DNA of 11,279 nt, from NCBI GenBank assembly GCA_030612495.1, contig JAUWNT010000069.1, forward strand, positions 1-11,279. The letters run 5' to 3'. Positions 1 through 6,881 of the stretch are shown one piece after another (the stretch's first letter is position 1; each line of letters starts with the position of its first letter). The translations under genes and the position numbers were made by a program. This DNA comes from Candidatus Aminicenantota bacterium. Its GTDB lineage: Bacteria; Acidobacteriota; Aminicenantia; UBA2199. The notes beneath the pieces are model-generated. The model searched no databases. It saw only the letters and a program-made list of their open reading frames with translations, and was not told where the DNA came from.

Positions 1-66
1 CTCCTCTGTCTGCACATGAAAGACTTCACTCCTGTATTTTACATCTGTATTAAAGCCAACTACCAT
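1..66 (-). CDS. Partial conserved hypothetical protein (N-terminus only)
   Basis: The reverse strand opens with an ATG at 66-64 and runs without a stop to the window edge, giving 22 residues: MVVGFNTDVKYRSEVFHVQT followed by EE. From memory, the N-T-D/N-V-x-Y-R...F-H-V-Q-T-E pattern is the N-terminus of a conserved protein of unknown function seen in deltaproteobacteria and related phyla. I cannot assign a role. A well-formed promoter-like sequence lies directly upstream, with its -10 box ending six bases before the ATG, and there is no Shine-Dalgarno sequence; this supports the start and suggests a leaderless mRNA. The gene is divergent from the ClC gene. Only the family resemblance and the promoter support so short a fragment. 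Confidence 0.6.
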   Translation of the reverse strand, partial: MVVGFNTDVKYRSEVFHVQTEE

Positions 67-72
67 AATAAA

Positions 73-101
73 ATAATAATTAAAATCAAACTTAATGTCA
101 A
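73..101 (-). promoter_or_regulatory. Sigma-70-like promoter for the leftward partial gene
   Basis: On the reverse strand TTGACA (101-96) is followed by exactly 17 bases and TATTAT (78-73). The expected transcription start, about seven bases further on, falls at the A of the ATG at 66. The -35 box is a perfect consensus match and the -10 differs from TATAAT by one base. With no Shine-Dalgarno sequence visible, the mRNA is probably leaderless. Inferred from motif and spacing only; the AT-rich background makes -10 matches cheap, but the full TTGACA at ideal spacing is less likely by chance. Confidence 0.6.
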
Positions 102-109
102 GGGGCAGT

Positions 110-194
110 GGGGTCAGGTCTTGTATTTTGCATTCCGATAGAATCTAAGTATTTCATATTCATTGAGTGTATGCAAAATACAAGACCTGACCCC
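110..194. repeat. 85-base element with perfect 24-base inverted ends (REP/MITE-like)
   Basis: Bases 110-133 and 171-194 are perfect reverse complements over 24 bases. The outer ends read GGGGTCAGGTCTTG and CAAGACCTGACCCC, and the 37-base centre (134-170) is unstructured apart from a weak GAAT/ATTC pairing. The pairing stops abruptly on both sides (T opposite T at 109/195). As single-stranded DNA it would fold into a long hairpin. From memory, GGGGTCAGGTCTTG-type ends recur in many copies in some deltaproteobacterial and candidate-phylum genomes and may be mobilised by REP-associated or IS200-like tyrosine transposases; none is encoded here. I see no target-site duplication. It lies between the two outward promoters and disrupts neither. 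Confidence 0.75.
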
Positions 195-200
195 TATTAT

Positions 201-229
201 TTGCTAAAACGTCAATAAAACTATAAAAT
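201..229 (+). promoter_or_regulatory. Possible promoter for the ClC gene
   Basis: TTGCTA (201-206), 17 bases, then TAAAAT (224-229); an overlapping TATAAA lies at 222-227. The predicted start of transcription is at about 236-237, the ATG itself. There is no Shine-Dalgarno sequence in front of the gene, so a leaderless mRNA is plausible. The boxes are weaker than those of the divergent promoter, and the region is AT-rich, so this is a tentative call. Confidence 0.4.
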
Positions 230-236
230 ATATGTA

Positions 237-2282
237 ATGAACATTAAGATCAAAAAAAGATTAAAAAAAATAAAAGACAAAATTTTTTATTTATTATATA
301 AAGTTAAAAACTCAGACCACGCTTTTACAATAATAATTCCAATAATCATAGGATTATTGGGTGGATTAGGTGCTGTAATTTTAAGAACTTTGATTCACCT
401 TTTTCAAAATATATTCTGGGGAAATTGGGGAATATCTCTTGGCTTTTTTAAAACAATTCTTGTACCAGCTGTAGGTGGATTCCTTGTAGGATTAATTATT
501 TATTATTTTTCAAAAGAGGCAAAAGGACATGGTGTACCAGAAGTTATGGAAGCTATAGCCTTGAAGAATGGAGTTATAAGGCCTAGAGTTGTTGCTGGTA
601 AAGCAGTTGCATCTGCAATTGCAATAGCTTCGGGTGGTTCAATTGGAAGAGAGGGCCCTATAGTACAAATTGGTTCTGCAATTGGTTCAAGTATAGGACA
701 ATTACTCAAGCTATCAAAAAAAAGGATGCAAACAGTGGTTGGATGCGGAGCTGCAGCAGGAATCGCAGCAGCTTTTAATGCACCAATTGGCGCAGCAATC
801 TTTTCAGTTGAAATTATTTTGGGAGATTTTACTGTAAGTCAATTTACACCAATTGTAATATCGTCTGTATCAGCAACAGCAATATCGAGAATCTTCTTTG
901 GAAATTTTCCGGCTTTTATAGTACCTAAATATGATCTTGTTAACCCCATTGAACTAATTCCTTATATAATTCTAGGCTTTTTTGCAGGTTTTATAGCAAT
1001 ATTATATGTAAAAACATTATACTTTATTGAGGATAAATTTGATTCAGTAAACATCCCGGATTTCTATAAAACCAGTGTTGGTGGAGCTTTGTTGGGAATT
1101 TATATAATAGCATGCCCTCAGATATCCGGAATAGGATACGAAGCAATAGAAAAGGCACTTCTTGGGGAAATGGGAATCTTCATGTTATTTATTCTAATAT
1201 TTTTCAAAATCTTTGCAACATCCCTCACATTAGGTTCAGGAAATTCAGGAGGAATATTTGCACCCTCTTTATTCATAGGAGCAATGACAGGTGGCTTCTT
1301 TGGGAATTTACTTCATAAAATATTTCCTGCTGTAACTGCTGGCCAGGGGGCATATGCCCTGGTTGCAATGGGAGCCGTTGTTGGAGCTGCAACCCATGCC
1401 CCTATAACAGCTATTCTAATTATTTTTGAGATGACAGGTGACTACAAAATTATATTACCCCTAATGATTGCAACAACAATCAGTAGTTTTATGGCCTCTA
1501 AACTTCAAAAAGGGTCAATTTATACCTTAAAATTGATGAGAAAGGGAATTAATATTCATAAAGGAATAGAAATTAATGTTCTGAAATCAATGAAAGTTAA
1601 AGAAGTAATGCGAAAAAATATTGAAATTATTTCTCCAAAAACCTCTTTAAAAAATATTATTAATAAATTTATGAATTCTGAAAATTCTTACTTTTATATA
1701 ACTGATGAATCTGGAAAAATAACAGAGAAAATATCTCAAACCGAACTAAGTGCAATTGCCCCTGATTATGAAAATTTAAAAAACTTTATTGTAGCTCAAG
1801 ATATTGCAAAACCCAATCACATAGTTCTTAATGAAAATAATACTCTTGACTATGCTATAAAGGAGTTTGGGAAAGAAAATATAGATGAAATTCCTGTTGT
1901 ATCAGAAGACAACCCGAGAAAAGTTCTCGGTACTGTTTGGAGAGTTGATGTGATTGATGCATATAATAAAGAAATATTAAGGAGAGATTTGGCTGGAGAA
2001 GTATCAAGTTCAATGAGAAAAGATTCTTATAACAGCCCCACAGAAATTATGGATGGATTATACCTTCTTGAGATTGAAGTTCCATCAAACTTTATAGGGA
2101 AAAAGATAAGAGATATTGATGTAAGAAATAAATATGGTGTAGATATAATTTTGATAAAGAAAAAAGAATCTACCAATAAATTACCAACAAAAATTCCAGA
2201 TGCAAATTATAAATTCCAGGCAGAAGATAATTTATTGATTTTAGGAGATAGAAAAAAGGTAGAAAGCTTAAGTAAATTATAA
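237..2282 (+). CDS. ClC-family chloride channel/antiporter with CBS pair and RCK_C domain
   Basis: This 681-residue inner-membrane protein moves chloride or another anion, either as a channel or in exchange for protons. Residues ~30-430 are the ClC membrane domain. The signature loops are G97-H-G-V-P-E102, G137-R-E-G-P141 with the gating glutamate E139, and a later G-G-I-F-A-P. Two CBS domains follow (~452-515 and ~519-577), which in this family sense adenine nucleotides, then an RCK_C/TrkA-C domain (~605-681), usually a regulatory ligand-binding module. Two residues are atypical against E. coli ClC: His98 replaces the central chloride-binding serine, and by alignment Ile193 replaces the inner proton glutamate (N181-A-P...F189-S-V-E-I). 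The start follows the promoter spacing; no ribosome-binding site is visible. It converges on the MinD-like gene, six bases away. The family is certain; transport mode and ion are not. Confidence 0.95.
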   Translation: MNIKIKKRLKKIKDKIFYLLYKVKNSDHAFTIIIPIIIGLLGGLGAVILRTLIHLFQNIFWGNWGISLGFFKTILVPAVGGFLVGLIIYYFSKEAKGHGVPEVMEAIALKNGVIRPRVVAGKAVASAIAIASGGSIGREGPIVQIGSAIGSSIGQLLKLSKKRMQTVVGCGAAAGIAAAFNAPIGAAIFSVEIILGDFTVSQFTPIVISSVSATAISRIFFGNFPAFIVPKYDLVNPIELIPYIILGFFAGFIAILYVKTLYFIEDKFDSVNIPDFYKTSVGGALLGIYIIACPQISGIGYEAIEKALLGEMGIFMLFILIFFKIFATSLTLGSGNSGGIFAPSLFIGAMTGGFFGNLLHKIFPAVTAGQGAYALVAMGAVVGAATHAPITAILIIFEMTGDYKIILPLMIATTISSFMASKLQKGSIYTLKLMRKGINIHKGIEINVLKSMKVKEVMRKNIEIISPKTSLKNIINKFMNSENSYFYITDESGKITEKISQTELSAIAPDYENLKNFIVAQDIAKPNHIVLNENNTLDYAIKEFGKENIDEIPVVSEDNPRKVLGTVWRVDVIDAYNKEILRRDLAGEVSSSMRKDSYNSPTEIMDGLYLLEIEVPSNFIGKKIRDIDVRNKYGVDIILIKKKESTNKLPTKIPDANYKFQAEDNLLILGDRKKVESLSKL

Positions 2283-2288
2283 CCCCTT

Positions 2289-3512
2289 CTACTCGGAATA
2301 AAATTTTCTTAGAATTTCTTGTTTTGTAAGTATTCTTTTCATACCTAAATCCTGGGTTGAACTTAAGCCAATTGCTTTAATTCCTTCTACTATAAAATCC
2401 AGATTTGCTAAAGGGTCTTTACTGAAACCATGAGTATACATCTCGTTTAAAAGGTTTAACTGCCTGCTTATTTCATCATCCATAATTTCATGTATATCAA
2501 TGTCTTTTTTTACCTTCTTTTTATTTATTCCCATACTACTCTCTAGTTCTGAATACCATGATTTTGATTTCATCTCTTCCTGCTTTTTTCTATAATGCTG
2601 CATAAGTAAATAAGGCAAACCATATTCAGCTGACTTCTTTATTTCCCTATCTTCAATCAGCCATCCAAGATTAGTAATTGAAATTTTTGAAGATATAGAA
2701 GCATATATTCTCTCTACAAAAGGTTTTATTATTTTGTCAGCAGATTCCTGCACACTATCAAATTGATTTAAAATAAAATAAACTCGATAATCTTCAATAA
2801 ATTGTCTGATAATCCTTATTATAATATTCTTTTTAAATTTCTTATTCAATTTAATAAGGAAGCCTTCAAAACTTTCTCCATCATTTTCATAAGCTTCATC
2901 AATCCTTTCTTTTATAGAAGTTATTACTTTTAAATTATCCGATTTATCTTCAGATGAGTATATACTAAAATTAAAGCGTTGCTGTGTTAAAAGTGTCTGG
3001 CATATACGAAATATAGAAGCCCTGACCATTTCTGCTGCTGTTACAGTAGCAGCCTTCATCTTTGGAGTAAAAATCAAAATTCCCGTATTAGTTACAGGCA
3101 GAAAATCCATAACATTCGTATCAAGTCCAGCTTTATTATCTATAATAACATAATCTGCCCTTATCGAATTTATCCCCTGAATTAATCTTGCTTTTATTGA
3201 ATCACTGAAATTTACAATATCATGAACAAAATTCTTAGGAGAAGCAATCAAAAAAAATTTCTTAAAAAGGCCTTCAGGATCTAAACTATTGTTAAGAGGG
3301 GTTATACATTCATCAATAGGAATATTTTTTTTTAAAAAATGGTACATGTCCTTTTTAACGGGCATATCCAGAAAAGTCCTCAAGCTCGAAGTTCCCGGGT
3401 CAAGATCAATAAGTACAGTTCGCCCATACCTGGAAATAGATAAAGCCAGATTAAGACAAAAAGTAGTTTTCCCAACGCCTCCTTTTCCTGATGCAACTGG
3501 TATTATTCTCAT
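2289..3512 (-). CDS. MinD/ParA-family P-loop ATPase with long insertion and C-terminal extension
   Basis: This is a 407-residue cytoplasmic ATPase of the SIMIBI MinD/ParA/FlhG group, whose members dimerise on ATP and position or regulate partners. The deviant Walker A is G9-K-G-G-V-G-K-T-T17 with signature Lys10 and Lys15. Switch I is I35-D-L-D-P-G40, and the Walker B/switch II is I123-I-D-N-K-A-G129. A stretch of about 70 residues (~170-241) separates these from the base-contacting N249-Q-F-D, longer than in typical MinD. The C-terminal ~110 residues are charged and helical with no obvious MinD-type membrane-targeting helix. No min, par or flagellar genes lie nearby, so the partner is unknown. 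The ATG is preceded by GGATAAG as a weak ribosome-binding site. The gene is last in the leftward series and has a possible promoter of its own. Confidence 0.9.
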   Translation of the reverse strand: MRIIPVASGKGGVGKTTFCLNLALSISRYGRTVLIDLDPGTSSLRTFLDMPVKKDMYHFLKKNIPIDECITPLNNSLDPEGLFKKFFLIASPKNFVHDIVNFSDSIKARLIQGINSIRADYVIIDNKAGLDTNVMDFLPVTNTGILIFTPKMKAATVTAAEMVRASIFRICQTLLTQQRFNFSIYSSEDKSDNLKVITSIKERIDEAYENDGESFEGFLIKLNKKFKKNIIIRIIRQFIEDYRVYFILNQFDSVQESADKIIKPFVERIYASISSKISITNLGWLIEDREIKKSAEYGLPYLLMQHYRKKQEEMKSKSWYSELESSMGINKKKVKKDIDIHEIMDDEISRQLNLLNEMYTHGFSKDPLANLDFIVEGIKAIGLSSTQDLGMKRILTKQEILRKFYSE

Positions 3513-3524
3513 TATTTCTTATCC

Positions 3525-3551
3525 ATATAACTCACTTTAAATTAATTTCAA
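3525..3551 (-). promoter_or_regulatory. Possible promoter for the MinD-like gene
   Basis: In the 105-base spacer upstream of the MinD-like gene the reverse strand reads TTGAAA (3551-3546), 15 bases, TTATAT (3530-3525); shifting by one base gives TATATG at 16-base spacing. It would leave a leader of only about five bases or so. The AT-rich background makes this a weak call, but the wider gap than elsewhere in the series fits a separate transcription start. Confidence 0.3.
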
Positions 3552-3603
3552 ACATTAAATTTTTTATTTCTCTATTCTAATCTATTTTTTAATATTTGTA
3601 AAA

Positions 3604-3622
3604 TGTAGGGTACAAACCTACA
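3604..3622 (-). terminator. Weak hairpin terminator candidate after the CAP gene
   Basis: On the reverse strand TGTAGG (3622-3617) pairs with CCTACA (3609-3604) around a seven-base loop and is followed by TTTT. The stem overlaps the CAP gene's stop codon. Six base pairs and four T residues make at best a leaky intrinsic terminator; together with the spacer it suggests partial separation of the MinD-like gene from the upstream operon. Confidence 0.25.
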
Positions 3623-4820
3623 ACCTGAGAACAAAAGCAAAAAGATAATAATCATCCAACAACCCAAGTTCAGCTACATTAAATATATACAAACCAATTA
3701 AACTCCTTTTTTCCCCGGTTAAAAAAAAGTTCCTATGAATTTCGGGAATTATCTCAGGATTGTCTGTTCTGTATACCAAAATGTTGTAGATTATTTTTCT
3801 GTTTGGATTTCCCGGATTCTTAACATATTTTAACGCAATTTTTTTTGCATACCTTGAAAGATGTTTACTTTTTTGAACCTGCATGAACCCAGCTTCTGAT
3901 CTGATCTTATTGATATTAAATAAAATGTTTCCTTCAATTTTTTCAGTTTCTAAAATTTCTTTTTCTTTAGCCATTGAAAAAATAAAAACCACTGAATAAG
4001 CCCCACCTATAAATTTGGAACTCCTCCCGAAAATAACCGCAATAGAATATTTGCTTATTTTTTTCCCTTTTATAGATTCTTTAAGATAACCTGATATTTC
4101 AGAAACAGAAGAAGTTGCAATGTCCAGCATAATGTTCTTCATATTGAATTCCCTGATATTATAAGGAATATTTTTAATTTTTTCACCTTTTAAAACCTTT
4201 TTGGCCATTTCACACAAGCTGTCCCTTTTCCCAGGTACAAATTCCGGAACAATATTAAAATTCTTCATAGAATAAGTATTTATATATCTTTTTAGATTGT
4301 TCTCTAAATCCAGGGTGTTTACTGGAGCCAGTATATTTGCAAACTCCTGTGTAATATAAAACCCCTTTTTTGTCTCAATTAAAGATATTCCGCAATGGGT
4401 AAATTCTTTATCGAGAATATTTTCTTTATGCGATTTGCTTTTTATAAATCCCCTGTGAATATATTTCGAAACGCATGCAGTACTTAATGCAATATTTTCT
4501 CCTGCTTTTGCAAAAAAAACATCAACATCTTTTATCCTTTCATCAAGGCTTTTATAATTTTTGAATTTATGACTCAGCTTATTCATTTCGATCATTTTCC
4601 GGTTATGCGATTCAGCTGCCATGAATAGCGCACTGTTATATTTAAGGGGTTTAATACCCCTTGAGCTTCTTTCAAAGTTGATCAGCTGAAGTATCTCTTT
4701 TTCTATTTCCCTGATATCACTCTTCTTTATATAAACAGCATTCAAATGAAATCCGGTTATCAAAAATACAATAATAAAAAATCTAACAATAATTTTCTGA
4801 GGTTTGAACAAATTCTTCAT
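3618..4820 (-). CDS. Secreted CAP/SCP-domain protein with two further degenerate CAP-like modules
   Basis: This 400-residue protein starts with an uncleaved or cleavable signal sequence (hydrophobic 10-21, possible cut after A28), so it acts outside the cytoplasm. Residues ~36-165 form a CAP/SCP (PR-1-like) domain: N48-F-E-R...G55...L59, the cavity residues H84 (S-H-K-F), E108 (G-E-N-I) and H131 (S-H-K-E-N), and the closing strands H142-C-G-I-S-L...G153-F-Y-I-T-Q-E-F-A161. Bacterial CAP proteins are widespread with mostly unknown substrates. The rest seems to repeat this fold twice: ~175-285 ends Y258-S-I-A-V-I...F279-I-F, and ~295-400 starts N302-I-N-K-I-R...G311, has I361-H-R-N-F matching I121-H-R-G-F, and ends L385-G-L-L...F394-A-F. 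Both lack the signature residues. It follows mnmA by 15 bases and is probably in the same operon. The first domain is secure; the duplication is my inference. Confidence 0.88.
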   Translation of the reverse strand: MKNLFKPQKIIVRFFIIVFLITGFHLNAVYIKKSDIREIEKEILQLINFERSSRGIKPLKYNSALFMAAESHNRKMIEMNKLSHKFKNYKSLDERIKDVDVFFAKAGENIALSTACVSKYIHRGFIKSKSHKENILDKEFTHCGISLIETKKGFYITQEFANILAPVNTLDLENNLKRYINTYSMKNFNIVPEFVPGKRDSLCEMAKKVLKGEKIKNIPYNIREFNMKNIMLDIATSSVSEISGYLKESIKGKKISKYSIAVIFGRSSKFIGGAYSVVFIFSMAKEKEILETEKIEGNILFNINKIRSEAGFMQVQKSKHLSRYAKKIALKYVKNPGNPNRKIIYNILVYRTDNPEIIPEIHRNFFLTGEKRSLIGLYIFNVAELGLLDDYYLFAFVLRL

Positions 4821-4835
4821 TTTATTTTACTCTAT

Positions 4836-5864
4836 TCATACAATATATCCTGATGCAACAATTATATCTTTATCATAAAATACCCCGATCTGACCGGGGG
4901 TCACTGCTCTTTTTGGAGCTTTAAATCTTGCTTTAATAAAATCATCTGAAACTTCAATAACATAAGCTTCAGAAGACTTGCTTAAATACCTGACTTTAAC
5001 TTTCAATAATTCTCCTCTTTCTATTTTTCTCCAAAAAACAGGCTTTTTTACTATCAAATCATTTGAATAAAGAAGCTTCTCCTCTCCAAGATAAATTGTA
5101 TTATTATTTATATCCTTTTTTATAACATATTGTTTTCTATCCGAAGAAAATTTTGTACCTCGCCTCTGCCCTATTGTAAAATATAAAGCACCATTATGAG
5201 TTCCAATTTTATTTCCCTTAACATCAAGAATATCTCCCTTTTTAAATGCATCTGAGAGAAGATATTTTTTTAAATAATCAGTTAAAGAGTTATGCTGAAG
5301 AAAACAAATATCCTGACTCTCTTTAATATTTGCAAGAGTAAGGTCTTTTACAATTCTTTTTACCTCATTAATCTTAACATCTGCTAATGGAAATATAATA
5401 TTTTTTAAATCTTTCCTATTGATCATTGAAAGAAAATAGTTCTGGGATTTTTCTTTTTCTGCAGGCTCTTTCAAAAAAAATTCCCCATGTATTTCTATTC
5501 TATTTGCATAATGCCCTGTTGCATAGAAATCAGCTCTCTCTTTTATAAATGCAAAATCTTTCAAAATCTTGAACTTAACCTCTTTATTACAAATCACACA
5601 AGGGTTTGGTGTAATGCCTGATTTATAAGAATTTATAAAATAATCAATCACCTTTTCCTTAAAGATATCTTTAACATCTAATACTTTTAAAGGAACCTCT
5701 AATATATTTGCGAGATTCCCTATTTTTTCTATATTCTCTTCTTCTCCATTCAAACCAATCTTCATTGTTAAAGCGTGAACATCATATCCCTTTTTTTTTA
5801 AAATAATAAGCGCTGCTGTTGAATCTTTTCCACCGCTAAATCCAACAATAACTTTCTTATTCAT
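4836..5864 (-). CDS. mnmA: tRNA-specific 2-thiouridylase MnmA
   Basis: MnmA adenylates and then thiolates U34 of tRNA for Lys, Glu and Gln, using sulfur relayed from a cysteine desulfurase. The 342-residue protein is a little shorter than the usual ~360-370. The ATP-pyrophosphatase PP-loop is S10-G-G-K-D-S15, where MnmA normally has valine at the fourth position. The first catalytic region is T85-P-N-P-C-V-I-C-N-K-E-V-K-F98: C92 aligns with E. coli Cys102, and C89 sits where E. coli has Asp99. The second catalytic cysteine is C187 in E182-S-Q-D-I-C-F. G117-H-Y, the I-G-Q-R-R-G loop and the C-terminal P-G-Q beta-barrel region also match. The gene lies 19 bases after the dus stop and 15 before the CAP gene, consistent with one operon. 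No strong ribosome-binding site is visible. Confidence 0.96.
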   Translation of the reverse strand: MNKKVIVGFSGGKDSTAALIILKKKGYDVHALTMKIGLNGEEENIEKIGNLANILEVPLKVLDVKDIFKEKVIDYFINSYKSGITPNPCVICNKEVKFKILKDFAFIKERADFYATGHYANRIEIHGEFFLKEPAEKEKSQNYFLSMINRKDLKNIIFPLADVKINEVKRIVKDLTLANIKESQDICFLQHNSLTDYLKKYLLSDAFKKGDILDVKGNKIGTHNGALYFTIGQRRGTKFSSDRKQYVIKKDINNNTIYLGEEKLLYSNDLIVKKPVFWRKIERGELLKVKVRYLSKSSEAYVIEVSDDFIKARFKAPKRAVTPGQIGVFYDKDIIVASGYIV

Positions 5865-5883
5865 ATTCTACAACCCATAAATC

Positions 5884-6813
5884 CTATAAAACAAAACTTT
5901 TAAAATAATTCCCTGCTTCTTTAAAACTCTTAGAATTATAAATGCTTTGCCTTAACTTTTTTGAGTTTATCTTATTATAAACCATAAACCTTGTGTATGC
6001 TTTTAATTTAGCAAGTCTAAATTCAGGGTTACAATACTCTTCAATCAATTCTAATAATCTTTCAAGAACCTGTTTAAACCTTAAACTATCTATTTTTTCT
6101 CCTGCAATTTCAGCAAAAATCAATGGGTTGGATACTGCACCCCTTCCTATCATTAAAGCATCAACGAATTTTAATTTTTCCTTAGCATCTAAAGCACTCC
6201 ATATATCTCCATTTCCAATAAAAACTGTTTCTATTCTTTCTTTTATTAATGAAGCATATTCCCAATTTGCTTTTTCATTATATCTACTTGATTTTAATCT
6301 AAAATGAACAGTTATTGCATCAACACCTTCATTCTCCAAAACATCAATAATTTCAAATACATTAACTTTAGAATATCCCAATCTTATCTTAACAGTAAGA
6401 GGAAGTTTTGTATTTTTCCTGATCTCTCTTATAATTGAGGCAATCTTCTCAGGATCTTTCAAAAGAAAAGCACCAGCTCCTCTTTTTACTACTTTATTGG
6501 CAGGGCAACCCATATTTATATCTATACCAGAGAAATTCGTTTCTTCTTCAATATATTTAACAGCATTCACAAAGGGTTCTGGCTCAGATCCAAACAACTG
6601 GATAAACTGAGGAGTATTAAATTCAAAAGATCTCATCATATCTAAGGTTCTTTTGTTTAACCTATTCACTCCCTCAGCAGAGATCATCTCACTCACCATA
6701 AGACCAATAGAACCAATCTCATCCAACAATTTTCTAAAAGAGATATCAGTTATAGATGCCATTGGAGAAAGCATCGTATTATATTTTATATTTAAATTCC
6801 CAATTTTTAACAC
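5884..6813 (-). CDS. dus: tRNA-dihydrouridine synthase (DusB-like)
   Basis: This is a cytoplasmic FMN enzyme that reduces specific uridines of tRNA to dihydrouridine with NADPH. The 309-residue protein shows the FMN-binding barrel start (L15-S-P-M-A), S41-E-M-I-S as in DusB-type enzymes, the catalytic signature D98-I-N-M-G-C-P-A-N-K107 with acid Cys103, the K142-I-R-L-G strand, H170, a G-N-G-D-I phosphate loop and M-I-G-R-G-A-x-x-N-P. The C-terminal ~65 residues are the helical tRNA-binding domain. The start is GTG at 6813; an in-frame TAA lies two codons upstream and no other start preserves the first strand. No Shine-Dalgarno sequence is visible: the upstream spacer is a heptamer repeat. 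It is followed closely by mnmA, giving a tRNA-modification pair. The exact modified position cannot be read from sequence. Confidence 0.95.
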   Translation of the reverse strand: MLKIGNLNIKYNTMLSPMASITDISFRKLLDEIGSIGLMVSEMISAEGVNRLNKRTLDMMRSFEFNTPQFIQLFGSEPEPFVNAVKYIEEETNFSGIDINMGCPANKVVKRGAGAFLLKDPEKIASIIREIRKNTKLPLTVKIRLGYSKVNVFEIIDVLENEGVDAITVHFRLKSSRYNEKANWEYASLIKERIETVFIGNGDIWSALDAKEKLKFVDALMIGRGAVSNPLIFAEIAGEKIDSLRFKQVLERLLELIEEYCNPEFRLAKLKAYTRFMVYNKINSKKLRQSIYNSKSFKEAGNYFKSFVL

Positions 6814-6881
6814 TGATTACTCACTATTTACTACTGACTACTTACTACTGACTACTTACATCTTACTACTTATCTCTCATC
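6812..6881. repeat. Degenerate heptamer tandem array between dus and the repeat-protein gene
   Basis: Ten consecutive seven-base units in constant phase, starting ACTGATT, ACTCACT, ATTTACT, ACTGACT, ACTTACT, ACTGACT, ACTTACA; the consensus is near ACTNACT. The array fills the whole space between the two genes, overlaps the GTG start of dus at one end and the TGA stop of the upstream gene at the other. The 14-base pair ACTGACTACTTACT occurs twice in succession. No hairpin or promoter stands out in it. Confidence 0.9.

Noticed and set aside
110..194. Inverted repeat considered as a rho-independent terminator
   Set aside because: It lies between divergent promoters, has a 37-base loop and no T-run after the stem, so a mobile or structural element fits better.
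503..709. Reverse open frame of 68 codons inside the ClC gene
   Set aside because: It is the antisense of strongly conserved ClC motifs; proline/isoleucine-rich composition is typical of a shadow frame.
2283..2288. Bidirectional terminator between the convergent ClC and MinD-like genes
   Set aside because: Only six bases separate the stops and no stable stem with T-runs on both sides is visible around them.
3289..3540. Forward open frame of 83 codons over the start of the MinD-like gene
   Set aside because: Antisense to the Walker A region; its residues mirror the conserved reverse-strand motif and no ribosome-binding site is present.
5993..6307. Forward open frame of 104 codons
   Set aside because: Antisense to the well-supported dus gene, with no recognisable motif.
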